The notes beneath the pieces were generated by a model. It was given only the letters and a program-made list of their open reading frames with translations, was not told the origin of the DNA and made no database searches. From Lentinula raphanica (taxonomy: Eukaryota; Basidiomycota; Agaricomycetes; Agaricales; Omphalotaceae): a stretch of 64,000 nt of DNA. The DNA lies in NCBI GenBank assembly GCA_027919835.1, contig JANVFP010000020.1:806001-870000 (forward strand), given 5' to 3'. Shown in pieces: positions 26,001-36,600 of this stretch. Each line of letters opens with the position of its first letter. Position 1 is the stretch's first letter. The translations under genes were made by a program, and so were the position numbers.

Positions 26001-26270
26001 CCTGGTGAGTCCTGTATTTCTTTCTTTGATTCATTGCTAATTACTTTTTCAGCTACCTCTGTCGCTGTCAAGCGAACATTTTCACGCGGCCGCATTCTCA
26101 TTTCACATCTCCGTAACCGTCTTCGCGCGGACACTATTCGTGCACTGATGTGCTTCGGTGACTGGTCGCGGGATGATTTCGTGTCGAATGAGGAGCTTGT
26201 TAGTTTTTTAAACTCAGCTGTTGATGATGATGATTCTGGTAGGTTTGTTGATGATGATATTATTAGTTAA
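20001..26270 (+). CDS. hAT transposase, multi-exon, possibly inactive
   Basis: Exons read by eye: 20001-20091, from 20143, to 20499, 20558-20992, 21046-21267, 21323-21709, 21902-22171, 22221-22437, 22492-22637, then across the nested palindrome 25797-26004 and 26053-26270. Features in order: basic N-terminus; acidic stretch; BED zinc finger (CRQC...LNTHAKKC) split by an intron; ARPFLMV and IPSKETVARDV; catalytic-core motif ALDAWTSPNHHAFM; TCDNASANIAMM; CFAHTINLTAKG; TRWNSTHDML; VLHPKYKLEYF; and the C-terminal dimerisation motif (SVAVKRTFSRGRILIS...RLRADTIRALM). The protein cuts and pastes hAT DNA in the nucleus. Defects: an in-frame TAA at 20307-20309 unless spliced out, and a frame change near 20760-20800 before ARWVSENARPF. 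All other exons join in phase. Confidence 0.85.
22644..25739. mobile_element. Giant palindromic element, family A, copy 4 (A4), in a hAT intron
   Basis: Left terminus CACAGGATACAGTAAAGC, right terminus ...ACAGTATCAGCTG, perfect 7-bp TSD GGTACGT (22637-22643 and 25740-25746). It is 3096 bp with arms 22644-24031 and 24351-25739 and a loop 24032-24350. Same orientation as A3, to which it is very similar. Core motif (GGGCGCTTATGGACGCTTAT, one base changed) at about 23842 and inverted near 24522. Its insertion point is the splice donor of a transposase intron. No coding capacity. Confidence 0.93.
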
Positions 26271-27334
26271 AGACTACATACGTGTATACTGTACCTAGTG
26301 TTCTATGTCCCTTCTTGCTGTAGCACTTGTCGCTCATTATGAGAACTTAACCCGACAAAAAAGTCGGGTTAGCTGAATTTTCTCGGGTGATTCGGGTGAT
26401 TCGGGTAAACCGTACCCGGGCACACGGGTACGGGTGAGAGCCGGGTTCCGGGTCGGGTCCAGGTCTGGGACACCCGACCCGACCCGAGCCAAACACTATA
26501 AATACGTTGCAGATGGGGCCGTATGCAGACGGTTGCCTATGCTTTGTCTTTTGACACGTACTACCAAAAAAAAAAAAAAAAAAAAGATCAATGATGTCAT
26601 ATTATACATTTTTTATTCAAAAAGGCAAGAACCAAAAAAGGAAGGTGATGACATAATGATGTAACCCTAATTTACCTGAATTCATAGTTGCCGTGAATGT
26701 AGTCACTTTGCGAAGTGCAGCACAGCTTTGCAAACTAGATTTATTATAATATATCTATTAAATATTAATAAATATAATAAATAGCCGGGTACCCCCCGGA
26801 GCCCTACTGGCCTGCCCGGAAGAGTTTTTTAAGCTTGGAAAGCTACTCCTGTTACTTTGCAAAGCATATATGGAGACTTCTCAGTCTACTTTGTGAAGTT
26901 CTTACAGCTACAGCTGCCCCTCTCACACAGGCTGATGACTTTGGACTCAGAACGACCTCTCTTCCGCACTCGCATGCTTCTCATCTCTTAGAATTGTGTA
27001 TCTCCAAAATTTCTGTGGTCGTCTTACGTTCAAACCCAGCATCGCGAGGCTGATGCTCTCGATTTAACATGATTCTACGTTTCACAAAATGGAAGCTCGT
27101 GCACGAACCGAGCTGTTAACGTTCACATCTTGCCTGGTGAAGCAGGTCAGAACTCTGGATTCAGTTCATATTGATGAACAGGAAATAGAGTATGACGATT
27201 TTGCACCGCTGACCGTTGGATGCTCTCTCGAAGGATGGCTGAATGTAATTAATAGCAATCGAGAAATTGATGGAAGACTTATAAATAATAACTTATATAG
27301 ACAAACTGTAGATAGTATACAAAACGAGTCATGA

Positions 27335-28945
27335 AATATCTTTATTCTCCCCCATTCACCTCTCGTATTCCCCATTGCCAAGGCCAAACATACAAAGCAA
27401 ATTCGGAACCCCGCGTCCGCTCAACATCATCGAGCCCTCGATGTTAGAACGTGCATGCACCCACTTCATCTCAAAACGCCACTGAAGCGATCTGGTCTTT
27501 TCTAACGGGATATAATCCATAGGTTCCACGCTGGTTTGTCCATGCGACCAGCGGTCGTTTGGGGTCGGGTGGGGAAGGGGTAGGACGTGGTTTCGAGGGG
27601 TGCAATATTTCGAGATCGTACAGCCGGGTTTGAACAAGCGTTTTCGGAGAGATGGGACCAGGGGAGAGGTGATGGGAGAGGTAGCGACATCGGTGAGGTG
27701 GGGTGGAGGTTGTAGACGAGCAGAGAGAGACAAGGCGAGGGTATGATTCAACGATGACAATGCATCCATCAGGTATTTAAGTCACCTCTTCGATGCCCCA
27801 CCTCGCGACATGGACCTTGCTTGTAACGAGTATCCGTTCAACAACTGGACCAGTCTGCTCTTATTGACCGTCGATAGCCTGCTGAAACGAGGACGTGGAG
27901 GAGTGTTCCATCACGGAAATTCATCGAATAGATCGTCGTCTTGGGTGAGACCGGTGGAGGGGGTTCAGAACGGGATCGAGTTTAGCAAGATCGGTCAACC
28001 TGGACTTCTCTTATTGATTGTCAATAGCCTGATAGGATGAGAGCATAGAGTAGTGTTTCGTTAGGATTCCTTGCCAAATCAATCGTCGTCTTGAAGTTGG
28101 TTGAGAATGGAGGAGGCAGGGCGGAAATATGGGATACCAAGGTGTAGGATCGTAGGGTCAGTCTCAAGGAGGGACCTGGAAGAGATGGAACAGGGGGAAG
28201 AGTGGGGAGGAGGGTGGAGGTAGCGGATGGATGGATAGGAACGTCCTAGAATATTTTGAGCGATAACAGCGTGTGCGGAATCCATCAGTTGACGACCCAA
28301 GCTGGTCACGTCTTCGACGTTCGCTATGTGTTCCTTCAGCTGCTCCTAGTGTAATGAAACGACTGTGTTTGAATGAAGATTGTTTGTTGACGGGCTATAC
28401 AGAAATCGGGGTTCTGTCGTTGTGGATATATTTGTGTCCTCGAGGTAAGAGACAAGATTGTACCTGTAGAAACGGAGTGAGCTTTATGAAGGAACGACAG
28501 TGATATGTTTACTCACCGTGAACCAATCATCTCTAGTCCATTTAGAAGACATTCAGATTTTATAAACAAACCCCAGAATACGTGTGATGAGTTCACGGTG
28601 AGTATCGACTTTGGTAGAGGCAGAAGGTAGAGGCAGGTAGAGGTGAGAGTTTGCGAACGCCGGTGCGAAGTTCGAACGGATATTCGGTCCGAGGAAAAAC
28701 CCTAACCCCATTTCAGCGTAACTCTGATGTGCACCAACGCGGCCTCTTCAGGCTCTTGCATCTCTCATTCGTTCATCTCGTCCCGTATCCAATTTTGCCT
28801 TCATCATCCTATCAACGCCGACACTGACTCCTCAACGCTGCATGACGACCTCAATTGTTCGGAGGTCATACGTTGGATTATCAAACCCGGTCTGCTCTCC
28901 AAAGCTCGAGCTCGATGATTGACGTGATTGGGAAGAGGAAGACGG
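27335..28945. repeat. Degenerate repeat field left of the gypsy element
   Basis: No convincing gene. About 27810-27955 and 27960-28090 are imperfect tandem copies (shared CTCTTATTGA...GTC.ATAGCCTG...ATCGTCGTCTTG). About 27590-27690 and 28110-28220 resemble the units at 55.9-58.5 kb (pattern GGGGT..C..TTTCG..TCGTA...). About 28590-28920 matches the reverse complement of 60240-60577. A 137-codon minus-strand ORF (27356-27769) is rich in Pro/Ser/Leu and has no domain, so I treat it as a chance reading of the repeat. The gypsy target ACGG is at 28942-28945. Confidence 0.5.
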
Positions 28946-29433
28946 TGTGGTAGGGCTGGATGCCCTTGGGTTGGAACTCACCTTCGACGCTTCCTGTGGA
29001 TCTGTAACTCCATCGGTCATGCCCGTCGCTGTCTTCTCTTCCTTCGCATCCGACCTCGATTATTCCGATTCCAAGTTATATTCAAATTCGCTGGACTCGA
29101 TCACTTTACCTGTACTTATATCTCCTATCTCATCTTTCCGCCTCGGACTCGATACACGACAGAGAGTCCTCTATAACGTTGTACTATCATCAAAATAAAG
29201 TTCAGTTTCTACCCTCGTAACAAAGAGACTCAGTCTTTAAGGTTCGAACTCGTTGTGATTGCCAACGTGGACGAATCTGTCCAATAAACTTCATTCTTCA
29301 ACTTCTACTTCTACACTCTCTAACACACTTACTTAACCCACCAGACCCTCGGAACCTTCATACGGCTACTCACCGTAACGGCGCGACCTCGCTTTCTGAG
29401 AAGACCATCCCAGGACCATTCCTCTCTTCTACA
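28946..29433 (+). repeat. 5' LTR of the gypsy element
   Basis: 488 bp, TGTGGTAGGG...TCTTCTACA. Near 29195 there is an AATAAA-like signal (AAAATAAAG). It matches 53823-54310 throughout by eye, which suggests recent insertion. Confidence 0.95.
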
Positions 29434-29434
29434 G

Positions 29435-29451
29435 TGGAGCCCACCGCGAGG
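29435..29451 (+). promoter_or_regulatory. Probable tRNA primer-binding site
   Basis: TGGAGCCCACCGCGAGG begins one base after the 5' LTR. TGG at this position is the usual complement of a tRNA CCA end. I cannot assign the tRNA without a tRNA set from the genome. Confidence 0.5.
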
Positions 29452-29496
29452 GCTCGCCAAACTTAGGTTCCACTCTACTGGTATCTTACAACCAAT

Positions 29497-32058
29497 ATGC
29501 CTACTGTCGACGAAGCGATTATCGCTCCAGTTGAGCCGTCTCAGATGTCCCAACCACCGATGAATCCTACCCTCCCCTCTATCATTCCTCGACAAGCTTC
29601 TTCGCGCCGTAACATCGTTTTCCCTAAAGCTTCAGATGTGAGTCCTCACCATGCCAAGATGCCTCAACCGGGTTCACGCGATGCACCGAAATTCGATGGT
29701 GCTTACGCGTATCAGTACCTGGTGGATGTACTTACTCTGGCTACTGGAGCGGAACTCTCTGCCAATGAGGCTGTATGGTATATTCCGAAATATATGGCGC
29801 CGGAACATCGAGAAAGAATTAGACACCGGGTTGAGTTTGACACATCCATCGCGGGTTGTAATTGGGATTCGGCAGCAGCTGAGTTTATGATCATCTTTGG
29901 ACAGACAGACAAACCGCCTAAAGTGACTTCTCAGGATCTCCTTCGTCAAGCGGAACTGTGGGCCGATCAAGATGTTTTCAAGAGCAAGGATGATGTCAAT
30001 GCTTACTACGAAAGCTATCGTGCTCTAGCCGATCCCGCACTCAAAGACGAGGAGATCAACGAGAAGCTATTCAACTTGTATTTCCTCATGGGAATCCCAT
30101 CTTCATTGAAACCGTTAATCTCCAATAGGATTCCAGAAGATTATCGTTCCCGTCAGAATCCTTACCCGGTTCTAGATACACTCGACCTCTTGCTATCTCT
30201 CTACGATGAAGAGGATGTGTTCTACGAACCCTGGCGTCTACCTGCGAAAACAAACCTTCAAACCTCTTTTGATTATGGCGCGTCGAACAGAGGCTCGACC
30301 GCCGTTAGCAATGTGCCCAGCTATCCAGCTGCACCTACAGCTAAGTCTCCACCTCTTCCTGGAACGGATACTTCTGTTGACGACCTTGTGGACTTGATGC
30401 AGCGATTGGAAATCCATAAGTTCAATCGAGTGGTCAACGCCATCAAGAAAAGTTTCTGTCCAATGTGTGGACTATCGGGTGCAGACCTCGATCATATTCC
30501 TTCGGTCGACCACTGTGACGAAACTCGAAAGTTGGTAGCCGAGGGTCTCATCAAAAAGGACGAACAGAAACGCCGACATGTATTCATGAACGGCGAGGAA
30601 TTGCCAAGGCGCCACAACGGTGGCATAGCTAAGTTTATTCGCCAGAACGGACCTTCGAAGCTGACTAACACTGCTTCTACGTCAGCCATAGAGGTCTCAT
30701 CACACCCTCTTTTCCTCACTCTCGAGACCCCCGCCAATACTTTGGCGCTTGACGAAGGTCGCGCTACTGGCATTTCAAGTCTCGATGTACGAGATGCCTT
30801 CCCTTCTTTACGAAGCGGAAAGGATACTTCGAATCGTCAGGATCCGACGAGACGACCAGATAACAAACCATCGGCAAGACAGAGGGTAAACGAAAACCCT
30901 CCTGTTCAACAACAGCCTATACCGGTACCTATTCAAGACCAGGTCCCTCAGAATGTTCCTCCTCAGGTTCCAGCACCTGAACTACTTCCTAACCCAACTC
31001 CGAAGCCTCAATTTCCTCCTCCAGGAACTGTGGATGTCCCGCCGCCGCCAAATCCTATTAACAGGAAGGATGGTTGGCAGAAATCGCAACCAAAGGGGAA
31101 AGGCAAGGCAAAGGAAGATGCCGGCGATGTGGAAATGAAGGATGGTGCTGGGGCTAAAGATAAGTCATATCATTTCTCAACCGACGCTCAAGACGCTGTC
31201 GACGTTGAGCAGATTTTCAATCGTATGGCAACCGAGACCAAACTTACGCTTTCGGTTGCCGAATTACTCGGTATTGCTCCGAAACTCGAGAAGCGTGTAA
31301 ACGAATACACCAGCCGAGTTCGTCGTTATCCGAATGGACCCAATATGTCCAACATCGCCGCCGAATTACTACCGGACGACTTCGACATGAACAACGTTAT
31401 TCCTACAAAAGACATCGAAGGATATGAAGGCACTATCGGGAGAGATGTTTTGCACACGGGAGGAAGCAGTAATCTTGAATCTCTTGCTAAGTCACCCACG
31501 TTGCACTCCTTTCACGGTTCAGCCTTCCCACCTCTTCAATATAGATTCTACGCGATGACCACAGGGATCTTCTATGTGGAGGTCCTTGGAAAAAGATTTC
31601 GCGCGATGATAGATTGTGGCTCCGAGATCAACGCCGCCAGCAATAGAGTTGCCACCGACACAGGCTTCACGATTGACTCCGAAGGAACTTTCTGGTCCAT
31701 GCGAGGCGTTCACGGTGGAGCTGAAAGACTCGGAGGTTGTATGATCGAAGTCCCAATGAGGATTGGGCGACACACATTCGCTCACCATCTCTTCTTGGTC
31801 AATGATTCAAATATAGGGGAGTCCTTTGATATCCTTCTCGGACAACCCTTTCTCAGTTGGTTCTCAGCACAGCTTCGTTACTTCCGTTCAGGAGAGATGC
31901 TATTAGCTTTATGGGCGAAAGGCGATGCTGAAGAAGGAGGGATGCCATCCGTTACTATGACGGTGGTACATCCCAAAGATGAACGCAACAAACAGTCGTT
32001 GGGTCCGGCTTCGAATCGACCGCGGTTCGAAGATGAACCCGAACCATCTTTTCATTGA
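29497..32058 (+). CDS. Gypsy gag-protease polyprotein, 853 aa
   Basis: The N-terminal third (about 50-300) is a capsid-like Gag (DAPKFDGAYAYQYLVDVL..., YYESYRALAD), followed by a Cys/His segment CPMCGLSGADLDH...DHC (about residues 325-345) that may bind RNA. A Pro/Gln-rich linker follows (about 450-540), then an aspartic protease with active site AMIDCGSEIN (about residue 705) and a second motif DILLGQPFL (about 780). The protease would cut the polyprotein inside cytoplasmic particles. The ORF is intact. It ends in TGA at 32056-32058, which overlaps the ATG of the pol ORF (ATGA), a layout suited to stop-restart translation or frameshifting. Confidence 0.9.
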   Translation: MPTVDEAIIAPVEPSQMSQPPMNPTLPSIIPRQASSRRNIVFPKASDVSPHHAKMPQPGSRDAPKFDGAYAYQYLVDVLTLATGAELSANEAVWYIPKYMAPEHRERIRHRVEFDTSIAGCNWDSAAAEFMIIFGQTDKPPKVTSQDLLRQAELWADQDVFKSKDDVNAYYESYRALADPALKDEEINEKLFNLYFLMGIPSSLKPLISNRIPEDYRSRQNPYPVLDTLDLLLSLYDEEDVFYEPWRLPAKTNLQTSFDYGASNRGSTAVSNVPSYPAAPTAKSPPLPGTDTSVDDLVDLMQRLEIHKFNRVVNAIKKSFCPMCGLSGADLDHIPSVDHCDETRKLVAEGLIKKDEQKRRHVFMNGEELPRRHNGGIAKFIRQNGPSKLTNTASTSAIEVSSHPLFLTLETPANTLALDEGRATGISSLDVRDAFPSLRSGKDTSNRQDPTRRPDNKPSARQRVNENPPVQQQPIPVPIQDQVPQNVPPQVPAPELLPNPTPKPQFPPPGTVDVPPPPNPINRKDGWQKSQPKGKGKAKEDAGDVEMKDGAGAKDKSYHFSTDAQDAVDVEQIFNRMATETKLTLSVAELLGIAPKLEKRVNEYTSRVRRYPNGPNMSNIAAELLPDDFDMNNVIPTKDIEGYEGTIGRDVLHTGGSSNLESLAKSPTLHSFHGSAFPPLQYRFYAMTTGIFYVEVLGKRFRAMIDCGSEINAASNRVATDTGFTIDSEGTFWSMRGVHGGAERLGGCMIEVPMRIGRHTFAHHLFLVNDSNIGESFDILLGQPFLSWFSAQLRYFRSGEMLLALWAKGDAEEGGMPSVTMTVVHPKDERNKQSLGPASNRPRFEDEPEPSFH

Positions 32059-33281
32059 AGGCGTCAGGAAGGGAGGCTTCCTGCGCCGTCATTTCGGGAG
32101 TACGTTCGCTAGAGGGTCTTTTGGGAAATCCAGCCTATTCGGACTGTGATTCTCTCTTTCGTCTTGATCCTCCTCCCGAACTTGACTATGTCCTCCACGA
32201 TGTTATATCCTCTAATGCTATTGATCCACTTTCACTGCCTGTTACCCCTTGGACTTCGAGAGTCCTTGTTAATCATTCAATCCATCTTTATTCGAACTCT
32301 TCATCTACAACACCTTCAACGCGACCGGCTAGATCAACGAAGCGATACAAACCGGTTGCGAAGCGAAAGTTACCTACTCCTTATACGATGCCTCGCGAAG
32401 CCAATGCTTCGTTTGATCCCATTCCGCAACTTCCTTTGTTAAGGCTTCCCACTCATCCACCTTCATTAGAAGATATGCCTTATGACTCGAGGATGACCCG
32501 AGAACGTCTTGAAGGCCTCCTCGCCAAGGTCGAACCGAATACATACTCTCAAGAAGAAATCAATCTTCTCGCGTGGATCATGACGAAACGCTCAAAAGCC
32601 TTTGCATGGACTTACGAAGAGAAGGGTACCTTTAGACGGGATTGTTATCCCGATTATCATTATCTCGTGCGAGCGCACGTCCCCTGGGTACGTCCTCGCA
32701 TTCCTCTCGCTACATCGCTCAGGCCCTTGCTTGTCAGAGAACTCAACAAAGGCAAGGACCTTGGCAAGTGGACACCATCAATCGCAAGCTATCGATCCGC
32801 TCTTTGGGCTGTAGCAAAGAAGCCTGGTTCGGATCCTCCAATCCGTATAGTAATCGCATGCGAAGAGCTCAATGAAGCCACGATCCGTGATTCGTACCTC
32901 CCTCCAAATATAGCTGACTTAGCAGAATGGTTCGCAGGTCATGCTGTATATATGAGCGCGGACTGTTACTCTGGCTTTGACCATTGTTACGTCCACCCTG
33001 AATCTCAACCGTTATCTACTTTTGACTCACCGATAGGACCTTTGCAACAAACCACTCTCGTTCAAGGTCATACAAATGCTCTACAAGAATTCAGCCGTCG
33101 ACTGGACCACGCAATCAACCACCTCAAGCTTGAAGACATTGCCTCCAACTACGTTGATGATAATGGAGTCAAAGGTCCCATGTCCCGTCTCAATGATGAA
33201 CCCATTGCAGAAAATCCAAAGATACGTAAATTCTTTTGGCTATTTGCCAAACGTGTCGACAAGTTTCTGTGTGCGTTAGAA

Positions 33282-33612
33282 CTATAAAAGTATTAATTTT
33301 AAACAAACACCCCAGGTCAAGACCAGGCTGAAATAAACAGAAATAAACAGATTGATCAAACATAAGTCCTATGCACTCATAGTAAACATGAATTAAACAG
33401 ACGCTAATAAACCCTACCAATGATATTAAACACTGATATATAAACTTCGTAGCAATAAACCATGATCCAATTTAAACAATACAAATAAACAGTTCAGTAA
33501 CTAGTTACTACAATAAACATTGGGAAACAAACAACCATGACTAGCATCTGAAATAAACTGCACATCAGCCATGAATAAACAAAGAATCAAACAGTTCGGG
33601 ACTACTTACTTG
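33282..33612. repeat. Left terminal and subterminal repeats of the KDZ element
   Basis: Contains the left inverted repeat and roughly ten AATAAAC/ATTAAAC motifs at irregular spacing (AAATAAACAG, CTAATAAACC, GCAATAAACC, CAAATAAACAG, CAATAAACATT). They mirror the GTTTATT motifs at 49860-50190. Likely transposase-binding sites. No gene. Confidence 0.75.
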
Positions 33613-36600
33613 CTAGATCATGGAATGGTTGCGCTTTGAAGATTCCACCTGAATACTATCCTCACTGGAGACAGGAACACGTACATCTCCGAACCCTTGA
33701 GCGTGTGTAGTTGGGTCCTTGAACATCGGTCGATTTGCCCAACTGAAGCAGAAGAAAGATTGAAACTAAATCATCATGAGTTCAGAGGAAAGCTTACCGG
33801 TCGAAGTTGAAATGCTTCTCTTCCTCCTGTCGCCACTTCATGACATGGTCCGCTAGGGAAAACCCTTCTGAAATGATGCGAAGACTTGGTATACCACATT
33901 GGCTGTATTTTGCTTCAGCATCAGCACGTAAGGCCTCCAGAATATCGCAGTGCTCCTTTGCATATGCAACATGGCCAGGCGAAGATGAATAAGGGGTTCG
34001 AGCTAATTCCATCCATGCATCGCGGGCATATGCCGATGCATTAATGACGCGCATGAACTCTGCATGCTTCTTTTCGACTTCTTCTTGCCAACGTTCGAAG
34101 TCTGCCTCTGCTCGGGCCCATTGAATTCTATTATCTATTGGACATCGTCAGCGGTTAAAAATTTAAGGACAACAACATGCGTACTTATCTGCTCCCACTG
34201 CTCAATTTCCTGCATCGACATATTCTTCATTCTCCCAGCAGACCAGATCCAGCCGTCTGCATCAACACCCGGCTGATCAGCATGCTCTAGAACTTCCTTA
34301 GTTGGCTCAAACACTGAGGTGACTTGTGCTTCAGATTGTGTAACAGATCTGGCTGAAAGGACATAAGCAAAATGAACTGCTTGACATGAACACGACCAAC
34401 CTTGCCGAAGAGACATATGAGTGCCTATCATAATCTCTCAGCTCAAATCTTCAAATGTAGCTCAAGACGTACCATGATAATTCAGAACATTGACGTTGAA
34501 CACAGGTTCTTCACCCAACCCTTCCCCTGACTGTTCTTCCCCTGACCCTTCCGTTGACCTTTGAACCACATCGTAGCCAGAAATCGCTCCCGATGCAGTT
34601 CTCGCCGCCCAACTACTATGTCCGGCACTTGTCATACCCCATAAATTCCCTTCAACAACTCGTGAGTCCCCCGGTGTCCGACGTTGTTCTGTGGATTTAC
34701 GAAAGGTATCCTTTAGCTCCAGTGGGGGCCATTTCGCTTCGTCAAGATTGTCTAGAGCTTTGAGCGCGCCCCGAAAAAGGTTATAGTCACCCATAAGATC
34801 ATTCCGCTTTGATTCAATCTTCCGAATACCGGCTATCGATTTCGTGTTTGCATCTTGCCCGCGGGCATCTTTGATCTTGCGTTCAAAAGCAGAGGAAAGA
34901 TTTTTAACGGTAGTCTGCAAATTGCTGATCGTCTCCCCGAGCGCCGCTTCAAGCATCTGAACCTGCTTTGTTGCGAGTGGAAGAAGACGCAAGGCCCCAC
35001 GTTCTGCAGCGGTGAAATCAGAAGGGAGGAGAAGGGATTGTTCTTCGGGATGCTGCTTGTCGGGCTCCTGAGATAGGCGAGAACCAATGGAACCCATGTA
35101 ACGTTTCTGCATCTTACGCCACACATCTATATCAGCTGCAAGCTTGCTTCGTTGAGACGTGAGTGATTTTGGTGGCGCGCTTGAGCATGTGCTTGCCAGT
35201 TTGAAAACACGATGCCTACCCGAAGAGTTAGATCGATTTCAGGCCAACCATTTCTGCACTCACTGTATCTGAAACAGTCGCAGCCCTTCCAATAACCAGG
35301 ACGCGACGGCACCGAGTTTAACATTTCCTGATGAGACACAGATGGTATCGCTCGAAGACATCTCTTTGTCGACGATCGCCTTCAGAGTAGGTGCTACAAA
35401 GACGATCGTTATCACCCTTTCGAGCAAAGTAGATTATGTACATACCTTTCTGGTTATTATGCGAATAGATACTGACGACCGAACGCTTGCTCTTTGGATC
35501 TACACATGGCGAGCGATCCATTGCATTCCATTCCACAACTTTGGATTCAAACAGAACACAGAGACCTGCAAAGAAATCACGTTTCTCGACATATTTGACC
35601 TTCGCGTCATTGAGATCTTTCAGAAGTTGTCGCGCTATCTATCGTTAGCATACTGAATGAACAATGAACTCAAATACTCATACCTAAACCCACAACCTTC
35701 CGCCAATTCCAATCGCCATAGTGCATGATCAACGTATCGATACGGTGCCCATTGCTCATTTGCAGAACAGACGGACCTATGGCGTTGAAGATCGCCCATC
35801 CATACTCTGCAGTTTCGCCGTGAAAATGCCCCATGCACATCTTGTACATGTAGCAATAGAGGTAATCACACCCCTCGTGATGGTTTTTGACATGGCACGC
35901 CGGTATGGTCCAGCGGGCCTTCTCAACTACATCTGCATCGTCCTTATGGTAGAGGCGCCAGCGCTTGACTATATGGACCGCTAGGCTACACATATTGTCA
36001 TAGCTGAACACTCGTGGTGGCCGATTATCTTTATCGAAACGACACGACTCAACGCGAAGCTTTACCCCGAGGTCGACTGTGGCATGACTGATAAGCTGTG
36101 AGTAGGCTGTGACATATTATATCCACCAGATCACTTACTTCTCGCCCCCTTTCATATCGACACTTGAACAGACTAATATATGTGAACACTGAACATTGAC
36201 ATTGCCGGTTACGCTCATGTTCTTGAACTTGGCCCGATTAGCGCCGTTTTCGACTTTGAGGTGATTACAGGTGGCTTTCTGTTGATGAATACCCATGAGC
36301 ATAAGATAGAGGAATTAGTCAGTCGAAATACCTCTTTTTGGAGCTGAGGAACGGTTTGAAGGTAGTGATCGTGACGCTTCTGTTCTGGCATGTATGCTCT
36401 GCCAGCAAAAAGAGATACATCATTGGGGTCATTGTTCTTTTCGTAGTTCCCGGTTTTGCTGTTCCCATCGATGGTATCATAGATCGTATGAAGATGCCTT
36501 TAAATGTGTGAAATTCAGTGTAAATGAGTGATAGAGATCCACGTACATCAAGTGCGGTGGGGTCTTCTCCCAACCTGGTTCGATGTTGACATCGGCCTCG

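Larger units (their letters stand above)
19773..26498 (+). mobile_element. hAT DNA transposon with 8-bp TSD, carrying a nested family A palindrome
   Basis: Terminal inverted repeats TAGTGATTGGCACGGGT and (inverted right end) TAGTGTTTGGCTCGGGT are flanked by a perfect 8-bp TSD TAAATACG (19765-19772 and 26499-26506), as expected for hAT. Both subterminal regions are full of GGGTCGGGT/ACCCGACCC-type repeats, likely transposase-binding sites. Without the nested palindrome the element is about 3.6 kb and is almost filled by its transposase gene. It sits in the 3' untranslated part of the LINE. Confidence 0.94.
16267..26583 (+). mobile_element. Non-LTR retrotransposon (LINE), 5'-truncated, poly(A)-tailed, split by a hAT
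   Basis: A 16-bp target duplication AAGATCAATGATGTCA flanks it (16251-16266 and 26584-26599), and a run of A (from 26566) precedes the right copy: the hallmark of target-primed reverse transcription. The left boundary lies inside the reverse-transcriptase region, so the copy lacks its 5' part, including any endonuclease. The coding part is 16267-19632, followed by a 3' untranslated stretch that continues across the hAT insertion to 26565. Removing the hAT gives about 3.6 kb. The insertion sits in the right arm of palindrome B. Confidence 0.92.
14022..26916. mobile_element. Giant palindromic element, family B, split by a nested LINE
   Basis: Both ends read CAGCTGTAGCTGTAAGAACT (right end inverted) and the flanks carry the 7-bp TSD CCCCTCT (14015-14021 and 26917-26923). 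Element sequence is 14022-16266 plus 26600-26916, about 2.56 kb once the LINE and its duplicated target are removed. The arms pair around a short loop (about 15247-15373). The core motif GGGCGCTTATGGGCGCTTAT is at about 15141 and inverted near 15467. Subterminal GC-rich blocks (CCGGGCAGGCCAGTAGGGCT) frame an AT-rich interior sharing the TACGCGACAAGTG block with families A and C. It has no coding capacity of its own. Confidence 0.9.
12786..27334 (+). pseudogene. F-box/LRR-like protein gene, frameshifted and split by palindrome B
   Basis: The left part (12786-14021) encodes an F-box-like start (LPNELLHSITEYVA, about residue 55 of the first ORF), then helical and leucine-rich text in several frames: 12786-13232, 13308-13688 and 13667-14021 (THPTLNELRLSNIY, FPKLTVLHLNLEDD). 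Such F-box/leucine-rich proteins are very numerous in Agaricomycetes and are presumed ubiquitin-ligase adaptors; that role is family knowledge, not shown here. A frame change near 13630 is not explained by an obvious intron. At 14021 the gene is cut by a 12.9-kb insertion flanked by CCCCTCT (14015-14021 and 26917-26923). After it, a plausible C-terminal part continues (26924-27050, then an ORF at 27089-27334). The gene is almost certainly non-functional. Confidence 0.55.

Noticed and set aside
27356..27769. 137-codon minus-strand ORF as a gene
   Set aside because: It overlaps a repeat unit shared with the 55-58 kb field and shows no domain.
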